Shown piece after piece: positions 16,900-23,867 of a stretch of DNA of 64,000 nucleotides. The notes beneath the pieces are model-generated. The model was not told where the DNA came from and ran no database searches. It worked only from the letters and a program-made list of their open reading frames with translations. A program made the position numbers and the translations under genes. Numbering within the stretch: the first letter of the stretch is position 1; the number at the start of each line of letters is the position of its first letter. This DNA is from PALSA-911 sp963743035 (GTDB lineage: Bacteria > Pseudomonadota > Alphaproteobacteria > Acetobacterales > Acetobacteraceae): contig CAVUOB010000018.1 in assembly GCA_963743035.1 (NCBI GenBank), forward strand, positions 620,001 to 684,000. The letters run 5' to 3'.

Positions 16900-17560
16900 T
16901 GTCTGCCTCCACGTGCCCCGCGGTAGTCGCAGATTGCTTGGGTTGGTGATGGCGCGGATGTGTGCCTCGGCAAACGAGCCATCCCGCGGCGAGCCAGCGA
17001 TGGCCGCTGGTGCGGGAGCTGACTTGCTGCGTCGAACCGGGCCGGCGTTCGAAATACCCGCGTTCGAGGCGGCCCAGATCGACCAGCATCGCCTTGGGCT
17101 CGGCCATTTCGATTGTCGCGCCGGCGCGCGTGCCGATCGTCAGCGCGCCGTTCATCATGAACTTCATGTTGCTCGTGCCGCTCGCTTCATACCCGGCGGT
17201 AGAGATCTGGTTGGCGACGTTGGCGGCCGGGACGAAATCTTTGCGGTCGGCGATTTCCTTCGCGGAGGGATCCCGCAGAAGGTTGGGGATATTGTTGGAG
17301 AGCGATCGCCCGATTAAAAACTCCATCGATAAATAGTAGATTCGCTTTGGATTCTCCCGGTCATAGGTCCTCTCGGTCCGAATCCAACGTTGCGACAGGA
17401 CATCCCGCACCGAACGCGCGGCAGCTTCTGGAGCGACGACGTTGTCGAACAGCAGGTGCCGCTCGTACAGGGCTTCGTTGTGGCCTGAGAACCGGATCGG
17501 GCCACAGCCATATTGGGAGAGTAGTCCCCGGTCGGGAACGCGGTTCGCTAATTCGCTCAT
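16892..17560 (-). pseudogene. Chimeric remnant: glycogen phosphorylase N-term + C-term fused to start of phosphoglucomutase
   Basis: One open frame of 222 codons is assembled from three pieces. Residues 1-~95 match the N-terminus of GlgP (ALYERHLLFDN, ERTYDRENPKRIYYLSMEFL). Residues ~96-150 match a segment ~500 residues later in GlgP, next to the PLP site (NQISTAGYEASGTSNMKFMM, GALTIGTRAGATIE). Residues ~156-190 match the first residues of alpha-phosphoglucomutase (AMLVDLGRLERGYFERRPG, TSGHR), after which the frame is lost (the shifted frame reads AEAHIRAIT). The likely ancestor is an operon glgP-pgm-pgmB-GH65 that lost two large blocks by in-frame deletions. It lacks both catalytic centres. 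It keeps translational overlap with pgmB. Confidence 0.75.
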
Positions 17561-17566
17561 TGCGCC

Positions 17567-18175
17567 TTATCCTGTGGTCGGCAGGGGTCCGTTCCAGACC
17601 CTGACAGCAGGAAGTTCGTGGTAGTAGCCCAGAACAGACAAAGTGCCCGTATCGAGCAGGAAATGCTCTGCGGCGCTGAGCGGAAGCCCGATCCACCGCG
17701 CCACGAGGACGCGGAGTACGTGTCCGTGCGCAAACAAAGCGACATTGCCGTCAGCAGCGCGGACCCGGGCGATGACCCGATCCACCCTCGCGCCCACTTG
17801 CTCTGGCATTTCGCCGCCCGGGCAACCATCGCGGAAAATCAGCCAGCCGGGTGCCTTCTCGTGGATCTGCTCGGGTGTCAGCCCCTCGTATTCGCCGTAG
17901 TTCCATTCGGCGAGCTCGGGGTCGATGACGGCTGCGTTGGCGAGACCCGCCAACGCACAGGTCTCACGCGCGCGCCGCATTGGGCTGACGAAAACGCGCG
18001 CAAACGCTTCTCTTGCCAACACGGGCCGTAACCTCTGCGCGAGCCCGCGCGCGTTATCGGTTAAAGGGAGATCCGTCGTGCTGGTATGCCTGCCACTGAC
18101 ACTCCATGCCGTCTCCCCATGTCGCATCACGAACACGTTCACATGTCCTACTCCAGGCTCAGACTTGTTCGGCAT
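17567..18175 (-). CDS. Histidine phosphatase family protein (phosphoglycerate mutase-like)
   Basis: The 202-residue protein has the catalytic RHGETAWS motif near residue 18 (phospho-His acceptor). The second conserved site is SPMRRARETCALAG near residue 64, the acid/base region is EWNYGEYEGLTPEQI near 90, and the second His is in LFAHGHVLRVLVARW near 150. It could be a cofactor-dependent phosphoglycerate mutase or a sugar-phosphate phosphatase; GEYEGLTPEQ favours the CobC/GpmB-like phosphatase branch. It lies 31 bases downstream of the aldolase gene in the phosphoketolase operon. Confidence 0.82.
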   Translation of the reverse strand: MPNKSEPGVGHVNVFVMRHGETAWSVSGRHTSTTDLPLTDNARGLAQRLRPVLAREAFARVFVSPMRRARETCALAGLANAAVIDPELAEWNYGEYEGLTPEQIHEKAPGWLIFRDGCPGGEMPEQVGARVDRVIARVRAADGNVALFAHGHVLRVLVARWIGLPLSAAEHFLLDTGTLSVLGYYHELPAVRVWNGPLPTTG

Positions 18176-18206
18176 TCGTCTAACTCATCCTTGGATGTCC
18201 CCTCGA

Positions 18207-19268
18207 TCAGTCGTCGCGCCGTTCACCGCGATGCGGCGGACTGGCGACTCTGACCGGCGTGTCCTCCATCTCATCGGTGTAACTGCCGCAACTGGCCGCA
18301 CTGTTACAGCGGGCGCGTTGGTACAACGCTTGCCGACCCTCGGCTAAGTTCTCGTCACGGCCATGCCAGGTCTCCAGCGCGTGGTCCTGAAGGGCGCGAC
18401 CGTAGGAAAAACTGATCTTCCATGGCTTGGTTGCTGGAAGCCGATTGATTGCGTCCAAATGGACCGTGGCCGCCCGATCGTCCTGGCCACCCGACAAGAA
18501 CACGATGCCCGGCACTGCCGGGGGGACATGGCGACGCAAGCAGCGCAGCGTGGCGGCAGCGACCTCTCGAACTGACGCCGGATGAGGCCAGTCTTTGCCG
18601 GCAATGACCATGTTGGGCTTTAGCAGCATGCGCTCCAGCCTGACCCGCTGATCATGGAGCGCAAAAAAGACGGCATGAAGGACGGCTCCGGTGACCGCCT
18701 CGCAGCGTTCAATCGAATGCGATCCGTCCATCAGCACTTCCGGCTCGACGATCGGAACGAGGTACCCTTCTTGACAGAGAGAGGCATACCGCGCCAGCGC
18801 GTGCGCATTGGCGCTGATGCAGGCGCGGCTCGGCAGAGTGTCGCTGATATGGATTACCGCGCGCCATTTCGGGAAACGGGCGCCCATATTGTGGTACGCC
18901 GATAGGCGGTCCCGAAGCCCGTCGAGGCCCTCGGTAACTGTTTCGCCTGGCGTCCCTGCGAGCGGCTTCGCGCCTGTGTCGACCTTGATCCCCGGCAGGA
19001 TACCCTGTTGCGAAAGAACCTGGATGAGCGGTGTGCCGTCGGAGCTCTTCTGCCGGATGGTTTCGTCCTGCATGATGACGCCGCTGATGAACTCGGCCGC
19101 GCCCGCTGCAAAAAGCATTTCACGGTAGGTGCGGCGGGTCTTCTCGGTCGACTCGATGCCAAGCGTAGCTAATCGCTTCGTCAAGGTGGGAACGGTTTCG
19201 TCAGCTGCGAGAATCCCCTTCCCGTCCGCGACCAGCTTCAGTGCGACGCCTTCGAGGTCATGGGTCAT
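18207..19268 (-). CDS. Fructose-bisphosphate aldolase, class I
   Basis: The 353-residue Schiff-base aldolase cleaves fructose-1,6-bisphosphate to glyceraldehyde-3-phosphate and dihydroxyacetone phosphate. Family signatures are ILAADETVPTLTKRL (substrate-binding Asp/Glu/Lys region) near residue 19, VPIVEPEVLMDGSHSIERC near 170, LLKPNMVIAGKDWP near 213 (Schiff-base Lys in LLKPNM), and FLSGGQ near 257 followed by ISFSYGRALQDHAL. It starts 12 bases after the phosphoketolase stop. Class I aldolases of this eukaryote-like type occur in many alphaproteobacteria, often in Calvin-type or phosphoketolase clusters. The last ~20 residues are low-complexity but in frame. Confidence 0.92.
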   Translation of the reverse strand: MTHDLEGVALKLVADGKGILAADETVPTLTKRLATLGIESTEKTRRTYREMLFAAGAAEFISGVIMQDETIRQKSSDGTPLIQVLSQQGILPGIKVDTGAKPLAGTPGETVTEGLDGLRDRLSAYHNMGARFPKWRAVIHISDTLPSRACISANAHALARYASLCQEGYLVPIVEPEVLMDGSHSIERCEAVTGAVLHAVFFALHDQRVRLERMLLKPNMVIAGKDWPHPASVREVAAATLRCLRRHVPPAVPGIVFLSGGQDDRAATVHLDAINRLPATKPWKISFSYGRALQDHALETWHGRDENLAEGRQALYQRARCNSAASCGSYTDEMEDTPVRVASPPHRGERRDD

Positions 19269-19280
19269 CGTGGAAACCCT

Positions 19281-21725
19281 TTAGAACGGCCACTGCCAAT
19301 TGGCGATTTCGGGCGGGTCGATGCCGAACTCGTAGGCGTGATTCCTGCACGCGATCTGCTGGTTGAGCAGGGCCTCGCGAGCGCTCGACCCAGTGGCGCG
19401 GAAATGCACCATGCGGTCGATTGCGTCGATGGCGAGGCTGAAACGGTCGGTCTGGTTGCGGATCGCCAATTCCAAGGGGGTATCGATGTTGCCATGCTCC
19501 TTGTAGCCACGCACGTGAATGTTGTGCTGGCCGGGCCGGCGGTAAGTGAGGCGGTGGATCAACCAAGGATAGCCATGGAAGTTGAAAACCACCGGCTTGT
19601 CCGGGGTGAACAGAGCTTCGAACTCGCGGTCTGTCAGACCGTGCGGATGCTCGGTGTCCGGCACCAGTTTGGCCAGGTCTACCACATTCACGAACCGGAT
19701 CTTGACGTCGGGCAGGTGCTGACGGAGCAATGCCGTGGCCGCCAGTGATTCCATCGTCGGCACATCGCCACAACTCGCCATGACGATGTCGGGCTCGGCA
19801 TGCTCATCGCTGCTCGCCCAGGGCCAGATGCCGACGCCCTTCGTGCAGTGGGCGATTGCGGCGTCGATGTCGAGGTATTGCAGATGCACCTGCTTGTCCG
19901 CGACGATGACGTTGATGTAGTTGGTGCTGCGCAGGCAGTGATCGGCGACCGACAGCAGGGAGTTCGCATCGGGTGGCAGGTAGACGCGCACCACGCTCGG
20001 ACTCTTGTTGACTACCAGATCGAGGAACCCGGGGTCCTGGTGCGTGAAGCCGTTGTGGTCTTGGCGCCAGACCAGCGCGGTGATCAGTAGGTTGAGCGAC
20101 GACACGCTGGCCCGCCATGGTAGCTCGTTGCACTTTTCGAGCCACTTGGCGTGCTGGTTGACCATCGAGTCGATGACGTGGATGAACGACTCGTAACTGT
20201 TCAGAAGGCCGTGCCGACCGCTCAGGATGTAGCCCTCCAGCCACCCTTCCACCGTGTGCTCGCTGAGCATCTCCATCACGCGGCCGTTCGGGGCGAGATT
20301 GCCGCCGTCGGCATCCTCCGGAAAGTACTCCCCCAGCCATGCCTTCTTGGTGACGTCGTAGAGGGCCTGCAGTCGGTTGGACTGCGTCTCGTCCGGCCCG
20401 AACACGCGGAAGTTCTGCATGTTCAGCTGCATGACATCGCGCAGGAAATTGCCGAGGACAGGCACGTTCGCCGCTAGGGTTGCGCCGGGTTTCTTGACCT
20501 CGACGGCGGACGCGCGAAAATCGGGCATCGTCAAGGGCTTGCGCAACAGTCCGCCATTGGCGACCGGATTTGCGCTCATTCGCCGGATTCCCATAGGGGC
20601 CAGCGCCTTCAACTCGGGTAGCAGTCGCCCTTCGTCGTCGAAGCGCTTTTCGGGCTTGTAGCTGCGCATCCATTTTTCCAGCAGCTGCAATTGGCTAGGG
20701 TTAGTGGCAACGTCCGGAAGTGGGATCTGATGGGCGCGCCAGAAGCCTTCGAGGTAGTGCCCGTCCACTTCTCGCGGGGCTGTCCAGCCTTTGGGACTGC
20801 GCAGGATGACCATGGGCCAGCGCGGCCGAAACGCTCGGCCGGTGCGGCGCGCGTCTTCCTGGGCGTTGCGGATCTCAAGGATGCAATGCTCCAGGGTCGC
20901 CGCCATCGCCTGATGCATGCTGGGTGGATCGCTGCCCTCGACGAAGTACGGGGTATACCCGTAACCGGTGAACAACGCCGTTAACTCGTCGCGGCCGATG
21001 CGCGCCAAGATAGTCGGGTTGTTGATCTTATAGCCGTTGAGGTGCAGGACCGGCAGCACCGCCCCATCGGTGATCGGGTTGAGGAACTTGTTGCTGTGCC
21101 AGCTGGTGGCCAATGGCCCGGTCTCGGCCTCCCCGTCGCCCACCATTACGAGAGCGACCAAGCCCGGATTGTCGTAAACTGCCCCATAGGCGTGCGAAAG
21201 GCTGTAGCCGAGCTCGCCACCCTCATGGATGCTGCCTGGTGTTTCCGGAGTGGCGTGACTGCCAATGCCGCCAGGGAAGGAGAACTGCTTGAACAAGTGC
21301 TGCATCCCCGCCAAATCTTCACTCTTGTCCGGATAGACTTCGGAATACGTGCCTTCGAGATATGCCTGGGACAGGACCGCCGGCGCCCCGTGTCCGGGGC
21401 CGCTGATATAGATCGCGTTCAGGTCGTACTTCTTGATCAACCGGTTGAAGTGGATGTAGGTGAAGCACTGGCCGGCATCCGACCCCCAATGTCCGAGCAG
21501 CCGCGACTTGATGTGGTCCAGGCTCAAGGGCTCTCGCAGCAAGGGGTTCGCCTTCAGGTACAGCATCCCCATGCACAGATAGAGGCTGGCCCTCCAATAC
21601 GCGTCGATATTCTGCAGCTCATCGGGACTGAGTGGTTTCCCCTCGATCGTTGAGCGCGCCGTGCCGTATGCGGAAAGTGATGTGTCAGAGCGAGGTGCTA
21701 CGAGAGTGCGGCGTGAAGCGCTCAT
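19281..21725 (-). CDS. xfp: Phosphoketolase (xylulose-5-phosphate/fructose-6-phosphate)
   Basis: The 814-residue thiamine-diphosphate enzyme splits xylulose-5-P or fructose-6-P with phosphate into acetyl-phosphate plus glyceraldehyde-3-P or erythrose-4-P. Seen in the sequence: YISGPGHGAPAVLSQAYLEG near residue 120, the ThDP motif VMVGDGEAETGPLATSWH near 200, HLNGYKINNPT, the middle domain VWRQDHNGFTHQDPGF, and the C-terminal NFHGYPWLIHRLTYRR with GNIDTP. The length matches the family. ATG 21725 is preferred; a TTG at 21752 also lies in frame. It is the first gene of the minus-strand operon, ~180 bases from an FNR-like box, so induction at low oxygen is a reasonable inference. Confidence 0.95.
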   Translation of the reverse strand: MSASRRTLVAPRSDTSLSAYGTARSTIEGKPLSPDELQNIDAYWRASLYLCMGMLYLKANPLLREPLSLDHIKSRLLGHWGSDAGQCFTYIHFNRLIKKYDLNAIYISGPGHGAPAVLSQAYLEGTYSEVYPDKSEDLAGMQHLFKQFSFPGGIGSHATPETPGSIHEGGELGYSLSHAYGAVYDNPGLVALVMVGDGEAETGPLATSWHSNKFLNPITDGAVLPVLHLNGYKINNPTILARIGRDELTALFTGYGYTPYFVEGSDPPSMHQAMAATLEHCILEIRNAQEDARRTGRAFRPRWPMVILRSPKGWTAPREVDGHYLEGFWRAHQIPLPDVATNPSQLQLLEKWMRSYKPEKRFDDEGRLLPELKALAPMGIRRMSANPVANGGLLRKPLTMPDFRASAVEVKKPGATLAANVPVLGNFLRDVMQLNMQNFRVFGPDETQSNRLQALYDVTKKAWLGEYFPEDADGGNLAPNGRVMEMLSEHTVEGWLEGYILSGRHGLLNSYESFIHVIDSMVNQHAKWLEKCNELPWRASVSSLNLLITALVWRQDHNGFTHQDPGFLDLVVNKSPSVVRVYLPPDANSLLSVADHCLRSTNYINVIVADKQVHLQYLDIDAAIAHCTKGVGIWPWASSDEHAEPDIVMASCGDVPTMESLAATALLRQHLPDVKIRFVNVVDLAKLVPDTEHPHGLTDREFEALFTPDKPVVFNFHGYPWLIHRLTYRRPGQHNIHVRGYKEHGNIDTPLELAIRNQTDRFSLAIDAIDRMVHFRATGSSAREALLNQQIACRNHAYEFGIDPPEIANWQWPF

Positions 21726-21904
21726 GTCGTTTCTGCTCCAGGTGTGGGACAATTCGTTAAGTTGTTTAGAGGGTCTTTCAATACCTTCTCCTCAACCTGA
21801 AACGCCCGCCCGAATCGGGTGCTGATGCAACAAAGCAGTGCCGCCCTATAACTCCTCCCGGTCATTGCTGGGCGACGACACTAGCCTCGAAATCGTTCCT
21901 TGCC

Positions 21905-21918
21905 TTGATCTGGATCAA
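21905..21918. promoter_or_regulatory. FNR/FixK-like box (phosphoketolase side)
   Basis: TTGATCTGGATCAA is a perfect match to the TTGAT-N4-ATCAA consensus of the FNR/FixK/ANR group of CRP-family regulators. It is 180 bases upstream of the phosphoketolase start. Binding by such an activator under low oxygen is inferred from the consensus. Confidence 0.65.
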
Positions 21919-22194
21919 TGGCCTTAGACATCCTGCATAGGATCGGACGAGCCGTCGTATGTTCACAGAGTTCGTTGCGATGTCTTGCGTTCGATCTCGC
22001 GCGCCGTCCCGATCTCACGGGGCGAGGTATGACGCGATATCGCGTCCCCATCACCGGTGGCGCAGCAGGGGGGGCGATGATGTCCTCGGGCGACTCCCGC
22101 GCCGTATCGATCCACCCCACCGCCCGGCGACGGCTGTCTCCCGCACAGTAGGCAGGTCAAAGTCGAGCGCTTCCCAGAACGCGGCCGATGTCTC

Positions 22195-22330
22195 CGGCTT
22201 GTTGGCGCTCATCGCTGAGTTGCGGGCAGAACGCGGCATTGGTCATCCGCGTGGCCGAACTTGAGCGCGAGATCGGGCGGAGTTCGCGGTCATCCGCTCG
22301 GTTCTCTCAACGGCGAGAAAGCAGGGCTGG
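22195..22330 (+). pseudogene. IS66-family transposase N-terminal scrap
   Basis: ALIAELRA in one frame continues after a one-base loss as NAALVIRVAELEREIGR in the next frame. This is the N-terminal leucine-zipper-like coiled coil of IS66 TnpC transposases. No further homology follows. Confidence 0.5.
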
Positions 22331-22435
22331 AACATGCTGCGGACGCTCGCCGTCAACCCCTCCGGCTTGATCGCCGAGTTGCGGGTGGGCCGATCCGCGC
22401 AGCGGAAGCTGGGCTGTTACAATCATACAAGACCA

Positions 22436-22449
22436 TTGATTTAGATCAA
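22436..22449. promoter_or_regulatory. FNR/FixK-like box (exporter side)
   Basis: TTGATTTAGATCAA is a second perfect TTGAT-N4-ATCAA palindrome, 335 bases before the HlyD start. It sits in AT-rich sequence (a run with GTTAAATAAACAATTG lies just downstream, around 22473-22492), as expected for a promoter region. Confidence 0.6.
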
Positions 22450-22699
22450 TGCACGTTCCCCCTTCAGAGTGTGTTAAATAAACAATTGCATTCAACCCGC
22501 GCTCAACTAGGCCAGCACAGGAGGGCCAGCACGCCGCGGTTGGGTAATTTCAATTCAAAATGTCCAGGCCGCCAGCCGGGGTGCTGTGGGACGGGGTCAC
22601 GGGGCGCGCCACGGCGAGCATCTGCTGCAGAGATGACAACAACGCGACAGGAACGGGCATAATCAGCAATCCGAAAATGGCTCTTGATGGCAAGAAGGG

Positions 22700-22816
22700 T
22701 CTGTCCTCGGCAGGAGAGATGTCGGTGTGGCGACCGCCTTCCTTGCAACGCACGACACCGAGCTAATCACCGGGGAGGCGGTCTATGTCGACGGCGGATA
22801 CCAAACCCTCGAATAG
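22700..22816 (+). pseudogene. Short-chain dehydrogenase C-terminal scrap
   Basis: The frame ending at TAG 22814-22816 reads VATAFLATHDTELITGEAVY followed by VDGGYQTLE. This is the canonical C-terminal end of classical SDR enzymes. The upstream part is gone. The scrap overlaps the HlyD start in a different frame, so its sequence now supplies the HlyD ribosome-binding site (GGGGAGG). Confidence 0.7.
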
Positions 22817-23867
22817 CGCAGAGAGGCAGGCATCGGCCCCTGTGAGCGGCGTGGCTCCGACAGAGCTACAGCGGCGAGCGCGAAAGAGGAAAGGTCTGAT
22901 CTTTCTCGCTGTCCTCCTGTGCATTCTGGCACTGGGCGGGGCGGGCGGTTGGTACTGGTGGCAGCAGCAACTGAATGCGCTGCCCCCGTACATCGCGACG
23001 GCCAATGGCCGGCTCGAAGCGGAGCAAGTTGAGATCGCGACCAAGTTCGCGGGCAGGATTGCCGAGGTCCTTGCCAAAGAAGGCGACACGGTCGATTCGG
23101 GCGCAGTTGTCGCGCGCATGGACACGGTCGAGCTGGAGGCACAGCTGCGGGCTGCCGAGGCCCAGGTCCAAAAGGACGAGCACGAAAAAGTCATGGCAGA
23201 GGCTCTGATTGCACAGCGCCAGAGCGAACGGATCTACGCGGCACAGGAGCTCCAGCGAACCATTGTTCTCAATCAAAAAGGGTGGGCGCCCAACGAACAG
23301 CTCGACCAACGGCAGAACCAGATGAAGATCGCCGGGGCGGCTTACGACACCGCGGTTGCCGCCGACAAAGCTGCGAACGCGATGATCGCCTCTGGGCAGG
23401 CCGAAGTCGCCCGGCTCAAGTCGCAAATCTCGGACTCAACGCTTGTCGCGCCGAGCCCCGGCCGCATCCAATACAAGCTGGCCCAGCCAGGAGAGGTTCT
23501 CCAGTCGGGCGGCCGTGTCCTGACACTGCTCGATCTCAGCGATGTCTACATGACGATCTTCGTGCCGGCCCATGTCGCTGGCCGCCTCGCACTCGGTGAC
23601 GAAGCGCGCGTCACTCTCGATCCTGTCCCGGGGTATGTGTTCCCGGCAAAGATTACCTTCGTCGCCACCGAGGCGCAGTTTACGCCGAAGACGGTTGAAA
23701 CCGCTGAGGAGCGCGAGAAGCTCATGTTCCGGGTCAAGCTGACGATCGATCCGGCGCTGCGGACGCGGTATGAAGAACAGGTCAAGACGGGCATCCGCGG
23801 CATCGGGTTTGTGCGAACCGACCGTACTGCGGCCTGGCCCGAGAGTCTGGCCGTCAAGCTGCTGTGA
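22785..23867 (+). CDS. HlyD/EmrA-type periplasmic adaptor (membrane fusion protein)
   Basis: The 360-residue adaptor links an inner-membrane exporter to the outer membrane. A polar N-terminus is followed by one transmembrane helix (LIFLAVLLCILALGGAGGWY, about residues 38-57). Next come the first half of a biotinyl-lipoyl domain (GRLEAEQVEIATKFAGRI), a long alpha-hairpin rich in Ala/Gln/Glu (~100-200), the second lipoyl half (LVAPSPGRIQYKLAQPGEVL) and a beta-barrel domain. The start at 22785 has GGGGAGG seven bases upstream. The gene overlaps the ATPase gene by one base (TGATG). Homologues are named YhiI or YbhG-like and work with RbbA/YhhJ-type ABC exporters. Confidence 0.9.
   Translation: MSTADTKPSNSAERQASAPVSGVAPTELQRRARKRKGLIFLAVLLCILALGGAGGWYWWQQQLNALPPYIATANGRLEAEQVEIATKFAGRIAEVLAKEGDTVDSGAVVARMDTVELEAQLRAAEAQVQKDEHEKVMAEALIAQRQSERIYAAQELQRTIVLNQKGWAPNEQLDQRQNQMKIAGAAYDTAVAADKAANAMIASGQAEVARLKSQISDSTLVAPSPGRIQYKLAQPGEVLQSGGRVLTLLDLSDVYMTIFVPAHVAGRLALGDEARVTLDPVPGYVFPAKITFVATEAQFTPKTVETAEEREKLMFRVKLTIDPALRTRYEEQVKTGIRGIGFVRTDRTAAWPESLAVKLL

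Larger units (their letters stand above)
21726..22784. other. Divergent intergenic region with regulatory boxes and gene debris
   Basis: About 1.06 kb lies between the phosphoketolase operon (minus) and the exporter operon (plus). It holds two FNR/FixK-like palindromes (21905-21918, 22436-22449), an IS66 transposase scrap (~22195-22330) and the tail of a short-chain dehydrogenase (~22700-22816). The remaining sequence shows no supported gene; short frames on both strands overlap each other and lack family features. The base composition is lower in GC than the chromosome-like parts, consistent with foreign origin. Confidence 0.6.

Noticed and set aside
21918..22264. Short plus-strand frames in the intergenic region as genes
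   Set aside because: They overlap each other and opposite frames, lack ribosome-binding sites and homology apart from the IS66 scrap.
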